33,683 nucleotides of DNA, from the NCBI GenBank assembly GCA_964536135.1, contig CAZHVM010000011.1, positions 1-33,683 on the forward strand, given 5' to 3'. Source of the stretch: JAKPKF01 sp964536135. GTDB lineage: Bacteria; Patescibacteriota; Dojkabacteria; SC72. The notes beneath the pieces were generated by a model, which saw only the letters and a list, made by a program, of their open reading frames with translations, was not told the DNA's origin and made no database searches. The position numbers and the translations under genes are program-made. Positions 7,885 to 15,966 of the stretch are shown piece by piece. Position 1 is the first letter of the stretch; each line of letters begins with the position of its first letter.

Positions 7885-8445
7885 TTAGTTAGCCTTTCCA
7901 GAGTATGTGCCAGAATCCGTATTTACCTTAACTACGTCCCCCTTCTTTATAAACATTGGGACCTGTATTTTGTATCCTGTTTCTAATACCGCTTCCTTTG
8001 TAGCACTGTTAGCTGTATTTCCCTTTACAGCATCAGAAGTATTTACAATTGCCAATACGGCAGTTGGGTTTTCTTTGACAGTAAGGACCTTACCTTCGTA
8101 AATCATTATTAAAACTGTATCTCCCTCTTTAAGAAAGTTTACATACTCCCCTATCGTTCCCTTAGAAATTGTAATTGTCTCGTATGTTTCAGAATCCATT
8201 AGATATACACTAGCATTGTCAGAGTAAAGATACTGCATCTCCTTTGTTTCAGGTTCAATATATTCAACCTTAGTACCAGCCTTAATTGTTTTACTTGTAA
8301 CATAACCACTCTCAAGGGCTCTCATCTTTAAGATGATTAACCCTCCCTGTCTTCCTTGTGTTTTTAATTGTCTATCTATTAAGAAATAGAACTTTCCATC
8401 TTCTAAAAGATACATTCCTTTTACAGGCTGATTTGTTAATGGCAT
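7885..8445 (-). CDS. efp: Translation elongation factor P, Arg32 type
   Basis: Relieves ribosome stalling at polyproline stretches by binding between the P and E sites. At 186 aa it is the normal length, with the three-barrel fold. Recognisable family signatures are the KMRALESGYVTSKTI region, KVEYIEPETKEMQYLYSD and SVYLMDSETYETI. The loop that carries the modified residue reads TQGRQGGL, so the usual lysine (K34 of E. coli) is arginine at residue 32. Pseudomonas EF-P also has Arg32, which EarP rhamnosylates; no modification enzyme is visible here. It lies 39 nt downstream of the initiator tRNA and may share its transcript. Confidence 0.95.
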   Translation of the reverse strand: MPLTNQPVKGMYLLEDGKFYFLIDRQLKTQGRQGGLIILKMRALESGYVTSKTIKAGTKVEYIEPETKEMQYLYSDNASVYLMDSETYETITISKGTIGEYVNFLKEGDTVLIMIYEGKVLTVKENPTAVLAIVNTSDAVKGNTANSATKEAVLETGYKIQVPMFIKKGDVVKVNTDSGTYSGKAN

Positions 8446-8484
8446 ATTTTTATATACTTAAATATTATTCACAAAAGTGAAAAC

Positions 8485-8559
8485 TGGTTGCGGGGGCTGG
8501 ATTCGAACCAACGACCTTCAGGTTATGAGCCTGACGAGCTGCCACTGCTCTACCCCGCG
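8485..8559 (-). tRNA. Initiator tRNA-fMet(CAU)
   Basis: The 75-nt cloverleaf has CCA encoded (8485-8487). Initiator marks are the unpaired C1-A72 at the acceptor end and A11-U24 in the D stem. The anticodon loop is CTCATAA. The anticodon stem is TCAGG/CCTGA, so the usual three G-C pairs next to the loop are A29-U41, G30-C40 and G31-C39: one of the three is replaced. Confidence 0.96.
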
Positions 8560-8574
8560 CTATCAAATCTAGTG

Positions 8575-8604
8575 ATTATACTACAATTTGTTGTGTACTA
8601 TCAA
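8575..8604 (-). promoter_or_regulatory. Promoter of tRNA-fMet (and perhaps efp)
   Basis: On the minus strand TTGATA (8599-8604) and TATAAT (8575-8580) have an 18-bp spacer. The tRNA begins 15 nt downstream of the -10. The -35 overlaps the stop codon of the DivIC-like gene. The -10 is again preceded by TTGTAG. Confidence 0.65.
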
Positions 8605-9047
8605 ATTCCAGAAGAAAGGAAACTCCTCCAAACCTCAAAACCATACCCACTGCTATCCACCTCCTTCTCGCTTAGCAATGAATCAACATACCCCTTAGCA
8701 ACTGGATACATGTTATCTGGAATTACAAAAACAATGTCTTTCTTCCCTGTAAAATTCAATCTGTCTCTTGCCTCAACCTCAAGATATTCTACTGTCTGCA
8801 TCCTTTCAAGAAGAGATGCTAGTTCCAAATTTTTTAATCTCAAATCCTCTACCTCTACCCTTGCCTTGTTTAAAATCTCCACCTTTTGAACGGTAATACC
8901 AACCGAGTGAAAAATATTGTAAACAAGAAAAACAGATATTCCCAAAAGTACTACCTTTGCAACAGGAGAATTAAACAGGGACATAATTACAATTTCTTTC
9001 TCCTGCTTTACCCTTTTGTCTGGTTGTCTGTATATTACTCTATCCAC
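8601..9047 (-). CDS. Septum formation initiator (DivIC/FtsB-like)
   Basis: A bitopic division protein that would join the divisome through its coiled coil. The 148-aa reading has one membrane helix (about 28-48, AKVVLLGISVFLVYNIF), a heptad-rich coiled coil (about 52-88), and the typical tail YLEVEARDRLNFTGKKDIVF. The GTG start at 9047 gives a charged 21-residue leader. An ATG at 8984 (MSLFNSPVAK) gives the more typical short N-terminus and may be the real start. It is transcribed toward initiator tRNA and efp. Confidence 0.85.
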   Translation of the reverse strand: MDRVIYRQPDKRVKQEKEIVIMSLFNSPVAKVVLLGISVFLVYNIFHSVGITVQKVEILNKARVEVEDLRLKNLELASLLERMQTVEYLEVEARDRLNFTGKKDIVFVIPDNMYPVAKGYVDSLLSEKEVDSSGYGFEVWRSFLSSGI

Positions 9048-9104
9048 GTATAGATATTATCAATACAAGACGATTTAATCAAAGTAACCCATATTTATAT
9101 ATTA

Positions 9105-9133
9105 TTGCTCTCCCAACTTTATGATGATATAAT
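9105..9133 (+). promoter_or_regulatory. Promoter of the tyrosine recombinase gene
   Basis: TTGCTC (9105-9110) and TATAAT (9128-9133) have the ideal 17-bp spacer. The predicted 5' leader is about 40 nt, ending at a GTG start without a visible Shine-Dalgarno. Confidence 0.6.
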
Positions 9134-9180
9134 TCCTACTATATAGCAAAAACTATTAATAAATTAAGCTTTCAAACACA

Positions 9181-10068
9181 GTGGGGGCAATAAACAATCC
9201 AAATTTCGAGGAGAAAAGAGTCAAATTTATAGCTGACCTACAGAGCAAAGGAAGATCTGAGGCCACTGTAATAGCATACTCCAAAGACATCGAGCAGTTA
9301 CTAAACTTCTTCTCCAAAGAGGGGATCTCTTCTATAGAGGATACTGCTATTGAGGATTTAGAGAAATATAAACAAAACCTACAGGATAATAACTACACAC
9401 CAAAGAGTATCTCAAGAAAGATAAATAGTACTAGAACATTTTACAGATATCTCTTAGATAACTCATTAATACAAGATAATCCTTCTGAGAAACTAGCACA
9501 TCCTAAGTTTGAGACTAAACCTCCAAGAGTTTTAACAGAAATGGAATATAGAGCTCTTAGAGATGTTAGCCGTGTAGATGTAAGGCTCTACTCTATCGTA
9601 GAGATACTTCTTCAAACAGGTATCAGAATCGGAGAGCTAGCAGCGCTTACTTTAGACGATATTAGAAAGTCAAATGACGGAAGGATAGATTACATTTACA
9701 TAAGAGCTGCAGGTAGTCACCCACAGAGAAAAGTTCCTCTAAATAAATCAGCAAAGAAAGCAATTGATGAATACCTAGAATTAAGACCAGAGACAGAGGA
9801 CGACACACTGTTTGTAACAAAAAATGGGAGACCTCTTTTAGTAAGGAATATTAGAACAGCGATAGATAAATCTTTTGAAAAAGCAGGTATTAAGAATGCC
9901 AAGGTTAATGATCTTAGAAATACATTCATAGCCCACCACTTAGCAAATGGTGTAAGTCTTGTAGTTGTGTCCAAATTAGTTGGCCACAAGAGACTTTCTA
10001 CTACAGAAAAGTATCTTAATCTAATTAAGATGCAGAAGGAAGATCAGAAAAGTTTGAAAGAATTATAA
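9181..10068 (+). CDS. Tyrosine recombinase (Xer-like) with two altered catalytic positions
   Basis: Cuts and rejoins DNA by a phosphotyrosine intermediate; Xer proteins resolve chromosome dimers, and related integrases move elements. The 295-aa protein has an N-terminal SAM-like core-binding domain (about 10-100, beginning KFIADLQSKGRSEATVIAYS) and a C-terminal catalytic domain. Arg149 (TGIRIGEL), Arg246, His269 (LVGHKR) and Tyr278 are present. The HxxR histidine is Asn243 (VNDLRNTF), and the beta-hairpin that normally reads GKGxKxR is AAGSHPQRK, so the usual catalytic lysine is not in place. The start is GTG with a stop shortly upstream. It faces tRNA-Ile(UAU) with 2 bp between its stop and the tRNA's 3' end, so it could be a domesticated integrase rather than plain XerC/D. 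Confidence 0.88.
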   Translation: MGAINNPNFEEKRVKFIADLQSKGRSEATVIAYSKDIEQLLNFFSKEGISSIEDTAIEDLEKYKQNLQDNNYTPKSISRKINSTRTFYRYLLDNSLIQDNPSEKLAHPKFETKPPRVLTEMEYRALRDVSRVDVRLYSIVEILLQTGIRIGELAALTLDDIRKSNDGRIDYIYIRAAGSHPQRKVPLNKSAKKAIDEYLELRPETEDDTLFVTKNGRPLLVRNIRTAIDKSFEKAGIKNAKVNDLRNTFIAHHLANGVSLVVVSKLVGHKRLSTTEKYLNLIKMQKEDQKSLKEL

Positions 10069-10070
10069 AC

Positions 10071-10147
10071 TGGTGGGAGTAGATGGAATCGAACCATCGA
10101 CCACGGCTTTATAAGAACCGCGCTCTAACCGACTGAGCTATACTCCC
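10071..10147 (-). tRNA. tRNA-Ile(UAU)
   Basis: The 77-nt cloverleaf has acceptor GGGAGTA/TACTCCC, D-arm GCTC/GAGC, anticodon stem CGGTT/AGCCG with loop CTTATAA, T-arm GATGG/CCATC, discriminator A and an encoded CCA. The anticodon UAU reads AUA directly. Most bacteria instead read AUA with a CAU tRNA modified to lysidine by TilS. On the minus strand a TGGTAGAAT box ends about 10 nt before its 5' end and may be its -10. Confidence 0.94.
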
Positions 10148-10195
10148 GTAACAAAAGATTCTACCAGAATATCATGTTTTTTTGAAGATACAACC

Positions 10196-12709
10196 CTAAA
10201 AACTCATTGGAGGGAAAGGCTGTGGAGCAGCTGCAGGTTCTTCCTTCCTATCAAGCTGAGACCTAATCCTAATATCCTCGTTAATAACCTCTAAATCTCT
10301 TCCATACCTCGCACTTGAATATTTCTTTATCATCTCCCCTACCTCTTTGTTCTCTGGTAGATCAAAACCAGAATCAGGGAACTTCTCCCCATACAAAGTA
10401 TTCAGAGAGAAAGGCGCAGGATACGAGCCTTTACTTAGCAATTTAATATAGCAGTTTCCTATTCCCTGGTTCACCATATCTCCAGCCTTAATATATGGAT
10501 CAAATTGAGTTTCCAGGAAATTTGCATCTTCAGCACTACAACGATATACCATCAAAGTTCCGACATTTCCAAATACAGCTCCCTTAATATTCTCGGGTAA
10601 CTGACCAATATATTGATGTGCTAATGTAAGATTTAGCCTGTACTTTCTTGCTTCGGAGAGTATAGATGCAAATTCATCTGTAGTGAAATTCTGGAATTCA
10701 TCTGCATAGAAGAAAAAATCTTTCCTAGATTTCTCATCTACATTCTCCCTACTCAACGCAGCAGCTAGTAATTTCTGTACAAGCAAAAGGCCTAAGAAAG
10801 ACATATTCTCCTCTCCTATCTTACCCTTAGAGAGATTCACTATTAATATCTTGCCATTATCCATAACATCTCTAAAATCAAAGGACGACTTACTCTGCCC
10901 TATTATATTTCTAATAGCTAAGTTTGTTGTAAACTTGTCGAACTTGGAAATAAAGTACGTTAGAGATTCCGCCTTGGTCTTCTTGTCTGTTTTTGCAACT
11001 TGGTCTACCCAATACCTCTTAACTAACTCATCCTGAATTAATGGAAGCCAGTAGTTTGTTACCCAATCCTCATCTTGTAGAATTCTAACGACCTCTATCA
11101 ACGTAGAACCCTCCTTAGACATTGCTGTAAGCATAGAATTTCTAACTGCCTGCTGGAATGCTGGTCCTGCATATCCTTGGTTATTTGGATCAAACAATCT
11201 TATGAGCAATGCAATAAAACTATTTACAACCTGGTGTTTATGTTGCTCATTGTAGAATTCCATAATATTCAAACCAAAAGGTCTTTCGAAATTCCCCGCA
11301 TCAAAATATATAACATCCTCTGCTCTCTCAGGAGGGATTCTTTCTAGAATCATTTCTGCTGTCTGACCGTGCGGATCAATAAAACAAACACCATCCCCAT
11401 TATATATATCTTGGATTATCATCCTAGTCATCAACCAAGATTTACCCGTACCAGTTTGTCCCAATATATATGCATGTCTTCTTCTATCATCTCTTTCGAA
11501 ACAAACAACCTTTTTCTTACCTCTAAAAACATTATTTCCTATCCATATCGTATCCTTGGATTGAATATCTGAGCTAATTGAATTATCAGCTATAAACTCT
11601 CTTGCTAAAAGCCATTTAATATTCGGTGTATTGGTATCCTTGTTTGGGAAATGATACAAAGCTGCTAATTCTTCTACATTAAGTATGGAATTCTCAACCT
11701 CAGGAGTTCTTCTAAAGACAACATCATATAGGAATTTCTTCTGCTCTTTCTCTTGCACTTTCTTTTTCTCAAGCCTGTTTATCCCTGGATTGCTGTACTG
11801 GTCAAAAGCACTAACGATATTATCTAAATGCATCTTAGCAATATCTTCGCTTGGTGCACTCGTGACAATTCTTATCTCGGCAACTAATCCTGGTTTTGCA
11901 ACTTTCTTACTTATACCTTCTAGCTTCTCATCAGATATGCCAATCTTTTTCTTTTCTGAATCTGAATTGTTGTTTTTAATCTTCTGGATAAACTTACCTC
12001 CATTTTTCTGCCATTCCTTTCCTGCTGGAGATACAGCAAGTTGAACAAGAGCTCCTTCATTTTCGGACATTTTACTTAATGTACTAAGGACATTTGCCAT
12101 TGGGTCTCCAGTAAAATCCCCAGCAACTCTCAAAGGACAATACGGCTCTTCAGAGAGAACTAATCTTGTACAAGCAACTTTGGTATCTGGCGCAAAAATA
12201 TTGTATTCTGTCACAATCTTTACCTCAGCATCTTGGTAAGAGCCAAGTATTTGTTTCTCAACCAGATCGGAGATTTTTCTTGGACAGTGAACATAGAAGC
12301 GAATTTCTCCTGGGACACCAATCATCTCAAAGGTGACACAGTTGTTCACGCTAAAGTGTTCTGCTATTCCACTTCCTTTTCCACCAATACCGTACAGATT
12401 AGCGAACATCTTTTCTGCGACCCCTATCTCTGTTTCATTCCCACTTGGAACTTGAACTTCCATTAGTACACCTTCACTAGCTTTCTCGTTTCTGTCCTTG
12501 GTAAGGAGTTTTTTTCTAACATATAGAAATACTCCCACACCAATACCAATTAATACAAAAATAAACAGAATCCAACCCCAAGGGATGTTAATTTCTTTTG
12601 GTCCATACATATCTCCATATGTATCCTTTGGGTACAAAATGGAGGTACCTGTCTCTATCTCGGCATTATCTTCTAAAGTTGGCCCTAATGTTTGAGTATA
12701 TATATCCAT
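10196..12709 (-). CDS. VirD4/TraG-like type IV secretion DNA-transfer ATPase
   Basis: In type IV secretion, such hexameric ATPases deliver DNA or protein substrates to the membrane channel. The 837-aa protein has a short N-terminal tail, one membrane helix (about 46-64), a long soluble domain (about 85-380), then the motor: Walker A GQTGTGKS (417-424), Walker B VCFIDPHG (441-448), and FFFYADEFQNFTTDEF with the following SEARKYRLNLTLAHQY, typical of TraD/VirD4 and related FtsK/HerA ATPases. The C-terminus is Pro-rich (PAAAPQPFPPMSF). It is the last coding gene of the block that contains five pilin-like genes. A VirB4-type role is possible, but the DEFQNF motif and single helix favour a coupling protein. 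Confidence 0.85.
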   Translation of the reverse strand: MDIYTQTLGPTLEDNAEIETGTSILYPKDTYGDMYGPKEINIPWGWILFIFVLIGIGVGVFLYVRKKLLTKDRNEKASEGVLMEVQVPSGNETEIGVAEKMFANLYGIGGKGSGIAEHFSVNNCVTFEMIGVPGEIRFYVHCPRKISDLVEKQILGSYQDAEVKIVTEYNIFAPDTKVACTRLVLSEEPYCPLRVAGDFTGDPMANVLSTLSKMSENEGALVQLAVSPAGKEWQKNGGKFIQKIKNNNSDSEKKKIGISDEKLEGISKKVAKPGLVAEIRIVTSAPSEDIAKMHLDNIVSAFDQYSNPGINRLEKKKVQEKEQKKFLYDVVFRRTPEVENSILNVEELAALYHFPNKDTNTPNIKWLLAREFIADNSISSDIQSKDTIWIGNNVFRGKKKVVCFERDDRRRHAYILGQTGTGKSWLMTRMIIQDIYNGDGVCFIDPHGQTAEMILERIPPERAEDVIYFDAGNFERPFGLNIMEFYNEQHKHQVVNSFIALLIRLFDPNNQGYAGPAFQQAVRNSMLTAMSKEGSTLIEVVRILQDEDWVTNYWLPLIQDELVKRYWVDQVAKTDKKTKAESLTYFISKFDKFTTNLAIRNIIGQSKSSFDFRDVMDNGKILIVNLSKGKIGEENMSFLGLLLVQKLLAAALSRENVDEKSRKDFFFYADEFQNFTTDEFASILSEARKYRLNLTLAHQYIGQLPENIKGAVFGNVGTLMVYRCSAEDANFLETQFDPYIKAGDMVNQGIGNCYIKLLSKGSYPAPFSLNTLYGEKFPDSGFDLPENKEVGEMIKKYSSARYGRDLEVINEDIRIRSQLDRKEEPAAAPQPFPPMSF

Positions 12710-12761
12710 ATTGGACAGTAAACAATCTTATGGATAAAGGATAACATATATCTGGGAAGGA

Positions 12762-13046
12762 CTAAAGATTCTCTATTTTCCCTATTATTTTTTCTAAAAC
12801 AATTCTTGAATTCCCAGTACTTTCTGGATTGATTGGAAATCCAGCGCTTGGCTTAGGAGTCTCTATGCTTATCTCTGCTCCAAGAGAAAAATCTTCTTTT
12901 GTAGAGGGGACTTCTGTTCTAGAAGGCTGTTGATTTTCGGCATTAGGGAAAGATGTTTCTACAGATCCAACTTCAACTGAGACTTCCGGAATTATTGGAG
13001 CTTCGATTCTTCCTATTGGTTGTGTTTCAATATTTGTATTATCCAT
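12762..13046 (-). CDS. Low-complexity hypothetical protein
   Basis: 94 aa, acidic and rich in Pro, Glu, Ser and Thr, so probably disordered, with only a short predicted helix at the end (SRIVLEKIIGKIENL). No known domain. It lies between smpB and the VirD4-like ATPase gene, same strand, gaps of 18 and 52 nt. The frame is open and starts with ATG. TATTAT sits 5 nt before the ATG and TATAAT (13064-13069) 17 nt before it. It may be an accessory protein of the ATPase, by position only. Confidence 0.55.
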   Translation of the reverse strand: MDNTNIETQPIGRIEAPIIPEVSVEVGSVETSFPNAENQQPSRTEVPSTKEDFSLGAEISIETPKPSAGFPINPESTGNSRIVLEKIIGKIENL

Positions 13047-13064
13047 AACCTATAATACCTAGGA

Positions 13065-13508
13065 TTATACCACAAATTTCCTACTTTCATACAACAAATC
13101 CCTGTCCATATCCCTTTCTTTATCTGCTTTCCTCTTCTCATGATACTTTTTTCCTCTTGCCAAGCCTACTTCCACTTTTACATATCCCCTTACAGTATAA
13201 ATACTCAGAGGGATTAATGTTAAATTCCCCTGTCTCATCTTACTTTCCAGTCTATCTAATTGGTTCCTTTTAATTAATAATTTTCTAGTTCTTTTAGAAT
13301 CATAATGTTCATCAGAAGCATATTGATATTTAGTTATATTCGCATTAACTAGCCACAATTCACACCCTATTACTTTCACAAAAGCATCTGAAATATTCAC
13401 CCTACCTCCCTTCACGGATTTTACTTCCATTCCTAGTAGCGCAATACCTACTTCAAGACTTTCCAGTATTTCGTAATTAAAACGAGCTTTTTTATTGATA
13501 ATTTTCAT
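13065..13508 (-). CDS. smpB: SsrA-binding protein SmpB
   Basis: Binds tmRNA and brings it to stalled ribosomes (trans-translation). The 147-aa protein has the OB-fold body, with KARFNYEILESLEVGIALLG, then GMEVKSVKGGRVNISDAFV, and LIPLSIYTVRGYVKVEVGLA followed by RGKKYHEKR. The basic C-terminal tail that mimics mRNA follows. The tmRNA gene itself is not recognised in the window. A TATAAT 6 nt upstream of the ATG suggests its own leaderless transcript, within a block otherwise read from the pilin side. Confidence 0.97.
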   Translation of the reverse strand: MKIINKKARFNYEILESLEVGIALLGMEVKSVKGGRVNISDAFVKVIGCELWLVNANITKYQYASDEHYDSKRTRKLLIKRNQLDRLESKMRQGNLTLIPLSIYTVRGYVKVEVGLARGKKYHEKRKADKERDMDRDLLYESRKFVV

Positions 13509-13514
13509 CCCCCT

Positions 13515-13520
13515 ATTATA
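13515..13520 (-). promoter_or_regulatory. -10-like TATAAT 6 nt before smpB
   Basis: TTGTAGTATAAT ends 6 nt before the smpB ATG and starts at the stop codon of the upstream gene. The distance predicts a leaderless mRNA, unless the intervening AGGGGG acts as an unusually close ribosome-binding site. Confidence 0.45.
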
Positions 13521-15695
13521 CTACAACACTATCTTCCATATTGTAGATCCATCCAATACATACATAAAGGATTCTTTACTATCTACAACAAAGTCCTTTA
13601 CATCACTCCACATACCCTCTTTAGTCCCTCTGTAAACAATTTGGTTCTTTAGTAAAATTTGTCCTGGGTGCAAGATATCTCCCCCACCCTCTTGAGGCTT
13701 TTCAAATTTCAAGAATCTTCTTCCTTCCGCATCGAAAAGGTAAAGAGAATAATCCAAGCTTCCCGTTGTATATCCCTTGGTTAAATTACCATAGTTTCCA
13801 TCAAATCCTCCAGTTGTAAGAGGAGAAAGTACTTGTTTTTGTTCAAAGTAGCTATATGAATATCTCAACAGACCAGAATCTGACGTGAGAAAGTACAAAC
13901 TAAGATCAGAAGAGATATCATTGGCGGTTGCAAAGTTGTCATTTCTTATGTATCCAAAAGACAATGAATACCTATCTCCATACGAGAAACCAGATTTAAG
14001 CAAAACTTTTCCTGTCCTTGATAAAAGATATACGTTGTCGGATTCTGTTAAAACAATCATCTCGGTAATATCTGTCTCTTCTATATCATCTACGCCAAGC
14101 CCAGAGAGTTTTACAAATGTCTTTACTTTACTTCCATCAAAAGATGCTTTCAAAACACCCTCTTTAGCATCATATACATATACCCCTTTGTTACCAGTAG
14201 ATACGTATTTGGGCTCTTTAATTAGAGCATCTGTATCTAATATTTTTTCTACTTTTTTGTCATACAAAGACACCCTATATACACTCTTAAGCCCTAGATC
14301 CGTAACAAGTAAATATGCATTCCCCGATTTGTCTGTATATATATCAATATCTTTTGGAGAAGAACCTTCTCCAAAAGAAAGTCGTGGATCTATATAATTG
14401 CTAATTGACCCATCACTTTCTACAACGGCTTTTCTTTTAAAAAGCGTATCCTCTATATTTAATCTTCTATCCTTTAAAGCCCGCCACGTAGTGGTATCTT
14501 CATCGTTAAGCCCTGAGGGAATTTCTTCAAAAAGCTTTTCTGTTTGAAAGACAGAAAGCTCTGCAGCAGATGTGTCTACAACCATATCCTCCTCAGCTTT
14601 GTTTAGAAGTTTCTCAATTTTCGTAAATCCGTCTTGTGCTAAGTTATGTCTTTCCCTAGCCTTTTTTGCATTTATTGTAAAATTGATCCCTACTGCAAGA
14701 AGAACAATTATTAAAACAATAATTACAACAGTTCTAATTCTAGAGAATCTTACATTCCTCTCTTTGTATCCATCAATTTTCATCCCCTTCATACTCTCCC
14801 TCCTATCGAAGATTTTATTCTCAGATATCTTGGAAGAGATTTTTTTAAACCAGTGTTGTTTGCCAACGAGTGATTTACATGTCTCCTTTATTTTAGAAAT
14901 TGTTCTTTTAAAAAAATCGTCTGATTTCAAAATTAATGGAGTAAGATTAAAGGGGATTTTAAATTTTTTCTTCTCCATCTTTGGCATTTTTATCCTTGGT
15001 TTTGGGATATCTTTAAGAATATCTGCCTTGATCTCAATGTCTTTTACGTTATCTCTTCCATCTTCCATATTCTGGAAGTATATTATTCCTTCTGAATTAA
15101 GAATCTTCTCTCCGAATTTCTCCAATGACTGTAGCACTTCTTGTTTGTTTTTATGCCCTATGAAAGTTGACATTCCTTCTGCAAGAAGTCCTGCTGTAGA
15201 TATTAGAAGGATGTCATCTTGTGCAAGAGCGACACCTGCTGTACTAGACCTTTTCTCTTTGAGAACATCATATATACTTATAAACCTGTTATCTTTGTAA
15301 ACATAAATATCGTTCTCTCCAAAGTTTCCTAAATACAAACCTTCTTTCTTTTGGGCAACTACAACAAAATTAATATTCACACCTTCATGTTCGAGCGTCT
15401 GATCATTTCTAATTAGGTCTTTAATTTTGCGAATACCTTCCTTGATTGAATCTTTGAGTGATTCATTTGTGGTTTTTGCATTAGAATACAAATACCCGTC
15501 TACAAGACCATCCCACACGAATTTGCTTACTCTTTCTGCTGTAAGGTTTTTACTCCCAGAAATTGAAAGAAGAGCGTAAAGATCTCCTTCCTTACTAATC
15601 TTTTTCTCTGTGAGGTTGGAGTAGTGTTTAAAAACTGAAACAAAGGTGTTTTTATCCTTGTCGTTTGATACAAACTGTTGAGCAATAATTCTCAT
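13521..15695 (-). CDS. Membrane protein: degenerate PP2C-like domain plus beta-propeller-like domain
   Basis: The 724-aa protein (ATG at 15695, 1 nt after the upstream stop; a TTG at 15704 is possible) has three parts. The N-terminal about 215 residues follow the PP2C phosphatase pattern, with EGDLYALLSISGS where ADG is expected and LAQDDILLISTAGL where SDG is expected. Both metal-binding aspartates are missing, so it is probably a pseudophosphatase. A basic linker and one membrane helix follow (about 325-345, RTVVIIVLIIVLLAVGINF). The C-terminal half (about 425-724) contains repeated strands such as NAYLLVTDLGLKSVYRVSLY and ESFMYVLDGSTIWKIVL, consistent with an extracytoplasmic beta-propeller. 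It could be a scaffold or sensor of the nearby secretion or cell-wall genes. Confidence 0.7.
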   Translation of the reverse strand: MRIIAQQFVSNDKDKNTFVSVFKHYSNLTEKKISKEGDLYALLSISGSKNLTAERVSKFVWDGLVDGYLYSNAKTTNESLKDSIKEGIRKIKDLIRNDQTLEHEGVNINFVVVAQKKEGLYLGNFGENDIYVYKDNRFISIYDVLKEKRSSTAGVALAQDDILLISTAGLLAEGMSTFIGHKNKQEVLQSLEKFGEKILNSEGIIYFQNMEDGRDNVKDIEIKADILKDIPKPRIKMPKMEKKKFKIPFNLTPLILKSDDFFKRTISKIKETCKSLVGKQHWFKKISSKISENKIFDRRESMKGMKIDGYKERNVRFSRIRTVVIIVLIIVLLAVGINFTINAKKARERHNLAQDGFTKIEKLLNKAEEDMVVDTSAAELSVFQTEKLFEEIPSGLNDEDTTTWRALKDRRLNIEDTLFKRKAVVESDGSISNYIDPRLSFGEGSSPKDIDIYTDKSGNAYLLVTDLGLKSVYRVSLYDKKVEKILDTDALIKEPKYVSTGNKGVYVYDAKEGVLKASFDGSKVKTFVKLSGLGVDDIEETDITEMIVLTESDNVYLLSRTGKVLLKSGFSYGDRYSLSFGYIRNDNFATANDISSDLSLYFLTSDSGLLRYSYSYFEQKQVLSPLTTGGFDGNYGNLTKGYTTGSLDYSLYLFDAEGRRFLKFEKPQEGGGDILHPGQILLKNQIVYRGTKEGMWSDVKDFVVDSKESFMYVLDGSTIWKIVL

Positions 15696-15696
15696 T

Positions 15697-15966
15697 TTAA
15701 CCAATTAACAAAAATAGTAATGCTATTATACCCCCTATCACACTTGTAAAAAGATAGATGCGTACTAAGTACTTAATCCATTTATTGTCTTTGGTTGCAA
15801 ATGTTTCAGAAAGAATTCTAATTCTCAAGACGAGGAGAATTGCAAACAAAACATTTCCAAAGAGAATAATGATCAATGGTAACTTTAGCAAAGACATTAT
15901 TCCTAGATTTATTGTCTCAGCAGTATTTCCAGATATGTTGTGCAATATTTCCAAAATATTTCCCAC
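15697..15966 (-). CDS. Small two-helix membrane protein (DUF5657-like?)
   Basis: 89 aa with two transmembrane helices (about 29-49 and 66-88) joined by a short basic loop (RIRILSETFATKDNKWIKYL). It resembles small membrane proteins found with type IV secretion genes in Patescibacteria, perhaps DUF5657; this is from memory. The start is GTG with AAAGGAG about 8 nt upstream. It overlaps the PH-domain gene by 1 nt and ends 1 nt before the next gene, so it is translationally coupled within the operon. Confidence 0.6.
   Translation of the reverse strand: MGNILEILHNISGNTAETINLGIMSLLKLPLIIILFGNVLFAILLVLRIRILSETFATKDNKWIKYLVRIYLFTSVIGGIIALLFLLIG

Noticed and set aside
14572..15300. 242-codon open frame on the plus strand opposite the pseudo-PP2C gene
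   Set aside because: It is antisense to a gene with clear domain structure, and its Ser/Ile/Phe-rich translation has no recognisable domain.
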